Shown: positions 1-6,121, counted from the first letter of the stretch. The stretch is 7,314 nucleotides of DNA from an uncultured Lachnospiraceae bacterium (GCA_900557385.1 USSP01000092.1:1-7314); one strand, 5' to 3'. Notes: a model not told the origin generated them from the letters alone. Numbers and translations: made by a program.

Positions 1-1155
1 GCGATTGCTTCGGTTCCCGTTTTTCTGTTAGGGATCTGCAATCGGTTTGACTGGTATCCCATTCCCATGGAGGGAGCAAACTCCGGCTTTATTTCCACCC
101 TGGGCAATATTAACTGGTATTGCGGTTACTTCGCCGTGGTGTTTCCCCTTGGTGTAGCGCTATACTTGAAAGCCCGGGATGGATGGAAAAAGCATCTGCT
201 GGCATGGTATGTGCTTCTGGGCTTTTGTACCGGAATTACCCAGGGAAGTGACAGTGGATTTCTGGTGATGCGATTACTGTTTCTGGTATTGTGGTGTATC
301 TGTCTGAAAAGCAGCAGTGGCGTAAAGAAATTCATCGAGGTGTTGCTGTTGTTTTGTCTGGCAGGATGGCTGATACGGATTTTCCGTCTGGCGTTTCCTG
401 ACCGGTTTAATTATGAAACGAAGTTAATCAATCAGCTGACGTATACCAGTACGCCTCTTTACCTGTTGGTTATCCTCGTCTGTGTATACTGGCTGCTTTT
501 TCTTGTGGATAAAAAGGGACATTCCTTGGAAAAGCTGTGGAAAAGTCTGCGGCTTGCGGGAGTGGTTGTCTTTGCCATGGTGTTGATCGGTTATATAGCG
601 TTGGTCATCATCAATACCCGGCATCCTTTGTGGACACCGGAGTTAAACGGACAGCCTCTTTTTACCTTTAACAGTGAATACATGAACGGGCGGGGAACCA
701 CCTGGCAGACAGGCATCAGCATGTTTTTGAGCTTTCCCCTGTGGAACCGGCTGGTGGGAATCGGACCGGACTGCTTTGCAGCCTATGCTTACCAAAGCTA
801 TGACGATGTATGGATGCTTTATGAACAGTTTGGCAATCTGATGCTCACCAATGCCCATAATGAGTGGATCACCGTATTGGTGAATACCGGACTTTGGGGT
901 TGTATCAGTTACGGGGCAGCGTTTCTGACTTCCATGGGACGAAGCCTCCGGCAATCCGTAAAAAGTCCTGTGGAGTCCCGGAATCCGTTACTCTTTGCCT
1001 GTGGCTTGTCGGTGCTGTGTTATACAATACATAACATGGTCAGCTTTCAGCAGATTATCAGCACTCCGCTGGTATTTCTGGTGATGGGCATGGCGGAGGG
1101 AATGCTGCGAAAAGAGAAAGCCACGGTGATAATAGATACCGATGCGGAAAAATGA
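1..1155 (+). CDS. O-antigen ligase / Wzy-type polymerase family membrane protein, 5' end missing
   Basis: Integral membrane protein of the O-antigen ligase/polymerase (Wzy_C-like) type, whose members join or polymerise lipid-linked glycans at the outer face of the cytoplasmic membrane. The frame is open from base 1, so the ATG at 67 is internal; 384 codons are visible. What shows the family: a TLGNINWYCGYF-like stretch just after the ATG at 67, resembling the GN-N-A/G-Y segment of this family; several hydrophobic membrane segments; a large extracytoplasmic stretch containing GRGTTWQTG, then LVGIGPDCF, then AHNEWITVLVNTGLWG followed by a last set of membrane segments. The GRG-W, GIGP and HNxW/L motifs in this order are typical of Wzy_C. 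The stop codon overlaps the first possible ATG of the next gene, so the two are probably translated from one message. In a Gram-positive the substrate would be a capsule, teichoic or other surface polysaccharide precursor rather than LPS; that is inference. Family fairly sure, exact substrate unknown. Confidence 0.8.
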   Translation, partial: AIASVPVFLLGICNRFDWYPIPMEGANSGFISTLGNINWYCGYFAVVFPLGVALYLKARDGWKKHLLAWYVLLGFCTGITQGSDSGFLVMRLLFLVLWCICLKSSSGVKKFIEVLLLFCLAGWLIRIFRLAFPDRFNYETKLINQLTYTSTPLYLLVILVCVYWLLFLVDKKGHSLEKLWKSLRLAGVVVFAMVLIGYIALVIINTRHPLWTPELNGQPLFTFNSEYMNGRGTTWQTGISMFLSFPLWNRLVGIGPDCFAAYAYQSYDDVWMLYEQFGNLMLTNAHNEWITVLVNTGLWGCISYGAAFLTSMGRSLRQSVKSPVESRNPLLFACGLSVLCYTIHNMVSFQQIISTPLVFLVMGMAEGMLRKEKATVIIDTDAEK

Positions 1156-1157
1156 GG
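1154..1157 (+). promoter_or_regulatory. Shine-Dalgarno GAGG deciding the start of the M20 peptidase gene
   Basis: Three in-frame ATGs lie at 1152, 1161 and 1164. The purine-rich TGAGGT overlaps the stop of the upstream gene and puts GAGG six bases before the ATG at 1164. The ATG at 1152 has only a weak GGA ahead of it. This favours 1164, with translational coupling to the upstream gene possible. Confidence 0.5.
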
Positions 1158-1163
1158 TTAATG

Positions 1164-2870
1164 ATGGAACAAGAAAAAAAGCCCGTAGAAAGGGCAAAAT
1201 GGAAGAAGCAGATTCTTGCTTATCTGTATGATTTTATCGAACAACCCAGTGTGTCGGACTCCGATGCAGAGCATCTGGGGGCGGAATGGTTACAGGAAAC
1301 CTTGAAAAAACAGCCCTATTTTCAGGTACAGCCGGATTTTTGCGGCAGCTATGAGATTCCGGGGGATTACCGGAAGCGTTCTATTGTGTATGGACTGGTG
1401 AAAGGAGTAACCGGAACAGGCACCGGGCAGCCGGAGCGTACACTAATTCTCACCGGACATTACGATGTGGTGGGAATTGAAGAATATGGTGCATTGAAAC
1501 CTCTGGCGTTTCAGGTGGAAAAACTGACGGAAGCGATGAAGGATGCCCAGTTGGATGAGGAATCCAAGGCAGATTTAGAATCCGGTGAGTGGTTGTTTGG
1601 AAGAGGCACGGCAGACATGAAAGGCGGTCTGTGTGCAGGACTGGCGGTGCTTGGACAGGTTGGAGAAGAGATACTGGAAGGGACATTTAACGGTCAAGTA
1701 AATGTTCTGTTTATGGCAGTACCCGATGAGGAATCCTACTCTGCCGGTATGCGGGGGGCAGCAGGACTCTTGCAAAATCTTCGAAAAAAGTATAATCTCA
1801 TATACGAATGTCTGTTGTGTCTGGAGCCAAACAGTCGGGATCAGGCAGGGCAGAAGCAAAGCGTGTATATCGGTTCTGTGGGAAAATGTATGCCGGTAGC
1901 ACTGGTGCAGGGCTTAAAAGCCCATGTGGGAACCTGCTTCCAGGGTATCAATGCGGTGAGCGTGTTATCCCGTTTTTTGCTGAAAACGGAAGTTTCGCCC
2001 CAATTTGCAGATGTATACAAGGGTGAAATGTGCGTGCCTCCCACCTGGCTTTATTTGAAAGACCAAAAAGAGTTGTACGATGTGTCCCTGCCTTACCGGG
2101 CATGTGGTTATATCAATATGCTGCAGTTCGACACCACGCCGGAACAGGTGATGGAGCAGCTAAAGGCGCTGGCACAGGAGGCGTTTGTGGATGTGATTGG
2201 CGCCATGCAGGCGTCCTGCCGGGAAATTGCAAAAAAAGCCGGACAGCAGCCGGATTTGTCCCGGATTCCCAGGGTAGACCGCTGCCGGGTATTGGAGTTT
2301 TCCCAGTTGCAGGCACTTTGCCGGGAAACGGATGAGGCCGGCTTTGCAGCTTATTATGAAAAGCAGTACGAGGAAATCCGCCGAAAAATCCAGAGCGGTG
2401 AGTGGAATTATCCCCAGGCCACAGTGGAAATGATGAAACGGGTGCTGGATTTCGCCGACCTGACAGAGCCGGTGATGATTCTGGGTTTTGCACCGCCCTT
2501 TTACCCCGCATTCCACAGCGACAGACTGCCGGGCAAAACCGGGGCAGGAAGTACCTATTTTGAAAAATTACAGAGTGTGGCGATACAGGCGGGAACCCAA
2601 TTGCAGCGGTATCATTACTTTACCGGAATTTCGGATCTGAGTTATTGCGGCAGCTGTACCGAATATGACCATATCAAATATTACGACAACACCCCGCTGT
2701 GGGGAGATTTGTACCGGGTGGATTTTGAAGGAATCAGCGCGCTGAATATTCCGTCCATTCTTTTCGGACCCTGGGGCAAAAATCTGCACCAGCGCACGGA
2801 ACGGGTTCACATCAAAAGCTTAACGGAAGAAACGCCGGAAACATTATGGGCGTTTATCAATACTTTATAG
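1164..2870 (+). CDS. M20-family metallopeptidase, RocB-like
   Basis: Cytoplasmic zinc-dependent peptidase/deacylase of the M20 family, closest by layout to RocB, the arginine-utilisation protein of Bacillus whose exact reaction is not established. From the start at 1164 the protein is 568 aa, matching the roughly 566 aa of Bacillus RocB; an alternative start at 1152 adds four residues. Visible metal and catalytic residues: GHYDVV (H99, D101), GRGTADMKGG (D151, expected bridging ligand), AVPDEES (E189 or E190, expected general base), LEPN (E221), and a late GPWGKNLHQRTERV (H542, candidate last ligand). The insert around 220-460 fits the longer RocB-type architecture rather than short M20 aminoacylases. 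No signal peptide. It overlaps the membrane protein gene upstream and lies 21 bp before the GH13 gene, so all three are probably co-transcribed. Substrate cannot be read from the sequence; an amino-acid or peptide amide is the reasonable guess. Confidence 0.85.
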   Translation: MEQEKKPVERAKWKKQILAYLYDFIEQPSVSDSDAEHLGAEWLQETLKKQPYFQVQPDFCGSYEIPGDYRKRSIVYGLVKGVTGTGTGQPERTLILTGHYDVVGIEEYGALKPLAFQVEKLTEAMKDAQLDEESKADLESGEWLFGRGTADMKGGLCAGLAVLGQVGEEILEGTFNGQVNVLFMAVPDEESYSAGMRGAAGLLQNLRKKYNLIYECLLCLEPNSRDQAGQKQSVYIGSVGKCMPVALVQGLKAHVGTCFQGINAVSVLSRFLLKTEVSPQFADVYKGEMCVPPTWLYLKDQKELYDVSLPYRACGYINMLQFDTTPEQVMEQLKALAQEAFVDVIGAMQASCREIAKKAGQQPDLSRIPRVDRCRVLEFSQLQALCRETDEAGFAAYYEKQYEEIRRKIQSGEWNYPQATVEMMKRVLDFADLTEPVMILGFAPPFYPAFHSDRLPGKTGAGSTYFEKLQSVAIQAGTQLQRYHYFTGISDLSYCGSCTEYDHIKYYDNTPLWGDLYRVDFEGISALNIPSILFGPWGKNLHQRTERVHIKSLTEETPETLWAFINTL

Positions 2871-2877
2871 AAAAATA

Positions 2878-2884
2878 AGGAGGG
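2878..2884 (+). promoter_or_regulatory. Strong ribosome-binding site AGGAGGG for the GH13 gene
   Basis: AGGAGGG lies seven bases before the ATG at 2892, a near-perfect anti-16S match. No promoter is evident in the 21-bp gap after the M20 gene, so this gene probably relies on readthrough plus its own strong translation start. Confidence 0.8.
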
Positions 2885-2891
2885 CTTACTT

Positions 2892-4439
2892 ATGCCAAAG
2901 TGGATTGAAGATGCTGTATTTTATGAGATTTATCCCCAGTCATTTAATGACACCAATGCGGATGGAATCGGTGATTTCCAGGGAATTATTGAGAAACTGG
3001 ATTATATTAAGGAGTTAGGCTGCAACGCCATTTGGATGAATCCCTGTTTTAAATCCCATTTCCATGATGCGGGATACGATGTGGAGGATTACTATACCGT
3101 AGCGCCCCGTTACGGTACCAACGAGGATTTGGTTCGACTTTTTAAAGAGGCGCACAAGCGGGATATGCATGTGCTTCTGGATCTGGTTCCGGGACACACT
3201 GCCATTGAGCATGAGTGGTTTCGTGAGTCTGTAAAGCCGGAGAAGAATGAGTTTACAGATCGTTTCGTATGGACGGACAATGTGTGGATTACACCGTCGG
3301 ATATGCGTTGGCTCCAGGGAATTTCTGACCGGAACGGCTCGGTAGCGGTGAACTTTTTTTCCACCCAGCCTGCATTAAATTATGGATTTTATCAGCCTGA
3401 TCCGGAGCAGAAGTGGCAGCAGTCCTATGATGCTCCCGGACCGAAAGCCACCAGAGAGGCAATCAAGGACATTATGCGTTTCTGGCTACAGTGCGGAGCG
3501 GACGGTTTCCGTGTAGATATGGCTGGCTCACTGGTAAAAGGAGACGATGAGGCATCCCACGGAACCATCAAGCTGTGGCAGGAGTTCCGCGCTTTTCTGG
3601 ATGAGGAATTCCCGGAGGCAGCACTGATTTCCGAGTGGGGTGAGCCGGACAAATCCCTGGAGGGTGGCTTCCACATGGATTTCCTGTTACATTTCGGACC
3701 TTCCCACTATAATGACCTGTTCCGCTGTGATGAGCCTTATTTCTCTTCCAGAGGGAAGGGAACCGCGAAGGAATTCGTGGAGACTTACAAGAAAAATTAC
3801 GGAAAAACCGGTGGCAAGGGCTTAATTTGTATTCCTTCCGGTAATCATGATATGGATCGTCTGGCGAAACGCCTGACCCCGGAGGAAATGAAAGTGGCAT
3901 TTGCTTTCCTGCTGTCCATGCCCGGCGCACCCTTTATCTATTACGGTGATGAGATAGGTTTACGCTATGTGGACGGACTGGATTCGGTAGAGGGTGGTTT
4001 CCATCGTACCGGTTCCCGTTCTCCCATGCAGTGGGATAAATCCGTCAATGCCGGATTTTCCACCGCAAGACCGGACAAGCTTTACATTCCTCTGGATTCC
4101 GCAAAGGATCGTCCGGATGCGGAGAGCCAGATGGCAGACGAACATTCCCTGTATGCCCAGGTAAAGAAACTGATTGCATTCCGTGGCGAGCATCCGGCAC
4201 TGCATAACACCTCTGCTGTACGCTTTCTGGATGTGGCTGGGGAGTATCCGCTGGTTTATGAGCGTAGCTGCGAAGAAGAAAAGATCCTCGTTGTCATCAA
4301 CCCTTCTGCCACCGCTTGTGATGTGCAGGCAGATGTACCGGTGGAGGATGTGATCTATACCGTTGGCGGCAAGGCATCTGTTTCCGGCAGCACAGTTCAT
4401 GTGGATGGTGCAACCGCAGCCTTTGTGAAAGTGAAATAA
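2892..4439 (+). CDS. GH13 alpha-glucosidase (oligo-1,6-glucosidase / alpha-amylase family), cytoplasmic
   Basis: Retaining alpha-glucoside hydrolase of family GH13, 515 aa, no signal peptide, so expected to act inside the cell on imported short alpha-glucans such as maltodextrins or isomaltose. Domains in order: (beta/alpha)8 barrel from about residue 5, a small domain B after strand 3 (about 103-170), and a beta-sandwich domain C from about 430. Visible motifs: DTNADGIGD (20-28), a calcium-site loop typical of the oligo-1,6-glucosidase-like group; region I DLVPGH (97-102); region V-like QPALN (159-163); region II GFRVDMA with nucleophile D209 and R207; region III ISEWGE with acid/base E248; region IV GNHD with H319 and stabiliser D320. 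All catalytic residues are present, so it should be active. Odd: region I has G where most family members have N (DxVxNH), and QPALN replaces the common QPDLN. The broken pgmB gene directly downstream suggests an old maltose or maltodextrin cassette. Trehalose- or sucrose-active relatives cannot be excluded. Confidence 0.9.
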   Translation: MPKWIEDAVFYEIYPQSFNDTNADGIGDFQGIIEKLDYIKELGCNAIWMNPCFKSHFHDAGYDVEDYYTVAPRYGTNEDLVRLFKEAHKRDMHVLLDLVPGHTAIEHEWFRESVKPEKNEFTDRFVWTDNVWITPSDMRWLQGISDRNGSVAVNFFSTQPALNYGFYQPDPEQKWQQSYDAPGPKATREAIKDIMRFWLQCGADGFRVDMAGSLVKGDDEASHGTIKLWQEFRAFLDEEFPEAALISEWGEPDKSLEGGFHMDFLLHFGPSHYNDLFRCDEPYFSSRGKGTAKEFVETYKKNYGKTGGKGLICIPSGNHDMDRLAKRLTPEEMKVAFAFLLSMPGAPFIYYGDEIGLRYVDGLDSVEGGFHRTGSRSPMQWDKSVNAGFSTARPDKLYIPLDSAKDRPDAESQMADEHSLYAQVKKLIAFRGEHPALHNTSAVRFLDVAGEYPLVYERSCEEEKILVVINPSATACDVQADVPVEDVIYTVGGKASVSGSTVHVDGATAAFVKVK

Positions 4440-4457
4440 TGGATGAAAAATAGATTT

Positions 4458-4679
4458 ATGAAAAATGTGAAAGCATTGATAACCGCCTGCGGGGCGTAAG
4501 CCGGGGAGTTTCTGGGTGTTGATGCAAAGGACTGTGTGGTTGTGGAAGACGCTTATGCAGGAATCGATGCAGCAAAAGCGGCAGGTATGACTGCAGTGGG
4601 AATTGGTGATGCTTCCGGATACGAGAAAGCAGATTATAAGATTCAGAAATTTGAGGAACTATTGACAGTGGTAGCTTAA
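4458..4679 (+). pseudogene. pgmB: Beta-phosphoglucomutase remnant with large internal deletion
   Basis: The frame from 4500 to the TAA at 4677-4679 encodes about 59 residues that read as the C-terminus of a HAD-superfamily beta-phosphoglucomutase: EFLGVDAKDC, VVVEDAYAGIDAAKAAGM, AVGIG, then a charged tail. VVVEDAYAGI holds the HAD motif IV acids (codons at 4545-4550), and the AGIxAAKAAGM helix is characteristic of the family. Just upstream in the same frame an ATG at 4458 gives MKNVKALI, which resembles the start of these proteins (M..xKAVIFDLDG), but the FDLDG motif is absent and a TAA at 4497-4499 follows. An intact enzyme is about 210-220 aa, so about 150 codons including the catalytic aspartates are missing. 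The intact enzyme would convert beta-glucose-1-phosphate to glucose-6-phosphate in maltose or trehalose phosphorolysis, which fits the GH13 gene 18 bp upstream. The C-terminal match is strong; assigning the eight-residue start to the same gene is inference. Confidence 0.8.
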
Positions 4680-4701
4680 ATGAGCAGAAATTAGTCAGGG
4701 A

Positions 4702-4737
4702 ACCTATAAAAGAGAATTTGCAGCCATATTTATAGGT
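4702..4737. repeat. Hairpin unit 1
   Basis: ACCTATAAA (4702-4710) pairs perfectly with TTTATAGGT (4729-4737), nine base pairs around an 18-nt loop. No further pairing is seen inside the loop, making this the simplest unit. It differs from the array consensus at the ninth base of the 5' arm (A for G), and the 3' arm changes to match. Confidence 0.75.
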
Positions 4738-4765
4738 CTTACAAAGTCTCATAGACATGAGAAGG

Positions 4766-4807
4766 ACCTATAAGACTGCATTATTGCATCTTTTATAGGT
4801 TCTTTTT
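4766..4807 (+). terminator. Hairpin unit 2 with T-tract; possible intrinsic terminator for the + strand
   Basis: ACCTATAAGA (4766-4775) pairs with TTTTATAGGT (4791-4800), with one G-T pair; after a small internal bulge TGCA (4777-4780) pairs with TGCA (4785-4788) around a TTAT loop. The unit is 35 nt, one shorter than the others. It is followed by TCTTTTT (4801-4807), so on the + strand it has the form of an intrinsic terminator able to end the transcript that comes from the GH13 gene and pgmB remnant. The stem is AT-rich, so strength is uncertain. Confidence 0.5.
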
Positions 4808-4837
4808 GGCCTATTTTGAACTGAAAAATAGAAATGC

Positions 4838-4875
4838 AACCTATAAGCAATCAAGCTTATAGGCTTTTATAGGTT
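4838..4875. repeat. Hairpin unit 3, with two competing 3' arms
   Basis: AACCTATAA (4838-4846) can pair with TTATAGGTT (4867-4875), the arm expected from the 36-nt unit length. CCTATAAGC (4840-4848) can instead pair with an extra inner copy GCTTATAGG (4855-4863) around a six-base loop. The two stems are mutually exclusive. The extra arm lies inside the 18-nt interior. Confidence 0.75.
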
Positions 4876-4895
4876 AAAATCGCAGAAATCTCTTC

Positions 4896-4940
4896 AAAAA
4901 TGACCTACAAGAAACCTTGTTTATCGTTTCTTATAGGTCA
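4896..4940 (-). terminator. Hairpin unit 4 with T-tract; probable intrinsic terminator for the - strand
   Basis: TGACCTACAAGAAAC (4901-4915) pairs with GTTTCTTATAGGTCA (4926-4940): 15 positions with a single mismatch (C4908 against A4933), loop of 10 nt. Read on the - strand, the stem is followed at once by TTTTT (4900-4896), the classic intrinsic-terminator form, and it would end transcripts from the serine hydrolase gene that stops at 5080. The mismatch comes from a departure from consensus in the + strand 5' arm (ACCTACAAG for ACCTATAAG). Confidence 0.6.
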
Positions 4941-4965
4941 AGCCTTTCACCACTACCTCCAAAGG

Positions 4966-5003
4966 AACCTATAAGCAGGCTCTCCATAGCTTGCTTATAG
5001 GTT
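4966..5003. repeat. Hairpin unit 5, strongest stem of the array
   Basis: AACCTATAAGCAGGCT (4966-4981) pairs with AGCTTGCTTATAGGTT (4988-5003): 16 base pairs including one G-T pair, six-base loop CTCCAT. No T-tract follows on either strand (GTCAAC on +, CCTTTGG on -), so this one does not look like a terminator. This is a reason not to explain the whole array as terminators. Confidence 0.8.
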
Positions 5004-5079
5004 GTCAACCTGTTGTGTCCACCCTGCTCTTTCAGATTTAAATGCAGTTGGAAAAATCAATGGTGGTGGAACAGGATTT

Positions 5080-5943
5080 TTATAGTTGTCCACAGATATC
5101 GTCGTAGATAACGCGCATTAATTCTTCGGTGCATCGGCATTCGGACACAACGGAAACGACGGCATCCTGATCCGGCAATACAATGGAGTACTGTCCATAT
5201 TTTCCATCTGCACGGAAGGAGTTATATTCGCCCCGCCAAAACAGATAAGCATAAGGATCGTCTCCTTGCTGCCGGGTGCTTTCCTCAATCCACTCTCTGG
5301 AGAGGAGCTGTTTGCCGTTCCAGACACCTTTATTTAAGTAAAATAATCCAAGCTTATGAATTTCTTCCAGATTTAAGAATAGTCCTCCGGCTCCAAAGGA
5401 ATTTCCCATAGGATCCACTTCCCAGGTAGGAAGATGAATGCCCATGTGGGAAAACAGACGCGGCATCAGGTAAGAGACCAGGTTACAGCCCGACCTTCTC
5501 TGTACCAGAATACCAGCCAGATAGGGTCCTACATTGTTGTATACAAAGTGTGTGTCGGGCGCATAGTCAAAAGGAATGGCAAGGGACATTTTCACCCAGT
5601 CCGTTTCTTTATATTTGGGTCTTTGCCCGCCCATCAAATGAGCATCTGCCTGCCCAAGACGCATGGTCAGCAGATCACGAACCGTCGCTTTTTTCAGATT
5701 TTCGCTGATATGATCCGGCAGATCATCAGGAAAAGCATCTGTCAGTTTCTCATCCAGAGATAACAGACCCTCCTGCCAGGCAAAACCTACCGCGCAGGAA
5801 GTATAGCTTTTGGTGACGGAATAAACATTCCTGCGGCACTCATCATCACCGAACCATTCACCAATCAATTCACCATGTTGGGAAACTTTTACACCAAGTA
5901 CTCCCATTTTACTTGCTTTGTCCACAAAAGAACTTAAATCCAT
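5080..5943 (-). CDS. Serine hydrolase of the beta-lactamase / class C-like family (PF00144 type)
   Basis: Serine-active hydrolase of the beta-lactamase/penicillin-binding-protein fold, 287 aa, likely an esterase or amidase rather than a true beta-lactamase. Visible: SVTK (S42, K45), the SxxK nucleophile/base pair, set in NVYSVTKSYTS; DLLTMRLG (90-97), matching the family's LLTHTSG-like segment; VYNNVGPYLAG with Y135-x-N137 as the second catalytic motif; GAGGLFLNLEEIHKLG (184-199), the conserved loop and helix; YGQYSIVLPDQDAVV (249-263) in place of the KTG/HxG strand. No signal peptide or membrane anchor at the N-terminus, so it appears cytoplasmic. The start is supported by AGGAGG seven to eight bases before the ATG. 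It stands alone on the - strand: 258 bp of degraded DNA separates it from the cupin gene, and the hairpin array lies downstream. The substrate cannot be inferred. Confidence 0.85.
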   Translation of the reverse strand: MDLSSFVDKASKMGVLGVKVSQHGELIGEWFGDDECRRNVYSVTKSYTSCAVGFAWQEGLLSLDEKLTDAFPDDLPDHISENLKKATVRDLLTMRLGQADAHLMGGQRPKYKETDWVKMSLAIPFDYAPDTHFVYNNVGPYLAGILVQRRSGCNLVSYLMPRLFSHMGIHLPTWEVDPMGNSFGAGGLFLNLEEIHKLGLFYLNKGVWNGKQLLSREWIEESTRQQGDDPYAYLFWRGEYNSFRADGKYGQYSIVLPDQDAVVSVVSECRCTEELMRVIYDDICGQL

Positions 5944-5991
5944 AGAGAACCTCCTTTTCTTTGTCTGTAGAATAACACGAACATTTCTAAA

Positions 5992-6084
5992 TTAAATCAG
6001 ATGAAATTCTTCATAAAGTTTTCGGCGGGCTTCGGGATCAGTAGAAGCTCTTTCCCCTATTATTATTTCATCGGATGTAAGTTT
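5992..6084 (-). pseudogene. C-terminal remnant of an unrecognised protein
   Basis: On the - strand the frame between a TAG at 6085-6087 and the TAA at 5992-5994 has 30 codons reading KLTSDEIIIGERASTDPE then ARRKLYEEFHLI. It looks like a genuine protein end: charged, helical, with balanced codon use, unlike random sequence. It has no start codon and no ribosome-binding site. I do not recognise the family. It lies 48 bp upstream of the serine hydrolase, on the same strand, so it may be the tail of a former upstream gene in the same operon. Chance coding-like sequence over 30 codons remains possible. Confidence 0.35.
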
Positions 6085-6092
6085 CTATCATT

Positions 6093-6121
6093 ATTATACG
6101 AAATAGAATGCTTTCAGACAA
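6093..6121 (-). promoter_or_regulatory. Candidate sigma-A-type promoter for the serine hydrolase gene
   Basis: On the - strand TTGTCT (6121-6116) is followed after 17 bp by a perfect TATAAT (6098-6093). Transcription would start near 6086 and give a leader of about 140 nt before the ATG at 5943. The -35 box matches 4 of 6 consensus bases. No better candidate was seen nearer the gene. It sits between two gene remnants, so it may have been created by the deletion that produced them. Confidence 0.45.

Larger units (their letters stand above)
4701..5003. repeat. Array of five regularly spaced palindromic hairpin units (ACCTATAAG ... CTTATAGGT)
   Basis: Five units each begin ACCTATAAG or a one-base variant and end CTTATAGGT or a one-base variant. 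Unit limits are 4702-4737, 4766-4800, 4839-4874, 4903-4938 and 4967-5002. Lengths are 36, 35, 36, 36 and 36; start-to-start steps are 64, 73, 64 and 64; linkers are 28, 38, 28 and 28. The arms are conserved, while the inner 17-18 nt and the linkers differ between units. Units 2, 4 and 5 carry extra pairing inside the conserved arms, so the stem is kept although its sequence changes. There is no ORF through the block. It lies between convergent genes. It is not a normal CRISPR array, because neither the full 36-nt unit nor the linker is conserved. Candidates, all inference: a multi-hairpin RNA, REP/BIME-like elements, an array of protein-binding half-sites, or a cluster of terminators. Confidence 0.85.

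Noticed and set aside
67..69. ATG at 67 as the start of the first gene
   Set aside because: The frame is open to the window edge and the upstream residues form a plausible membrane segment, so the gene begins before the window.
4662..4690. Perfect TTGACA -35 box at 4662-4667 just ahead of the hairpin array
   Set aside because: It lies in the pgmB remnant's coding sequence, and the hexamer 17 bp downstream (CAGAAA) is a poor -10; not enough for a promoter call.
4701..5003. Possible CRISPR array (36-nt units, 28-nt linkers)
   Set aside because: Only the nine-base ends of each unit are conserved; the interior of the unit varies as much as the linkers, and no cas gene is in the window.
5009..5075. 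Long-range stem CCTGTT..CCACC with GGTGGAACAGG followed by ATTTTTAT
   Set aside because: The loop is about 41 nt and the stem has a four-base bulge; too weak to call as a terminator.
5080..5943. Antibiotic-resistance beta-lactamase
   Set aside because: It has SxxK and YxN but no signal peptide and no clear KTG motif, so a general cytoplasmic serine hydrolase is more likely.
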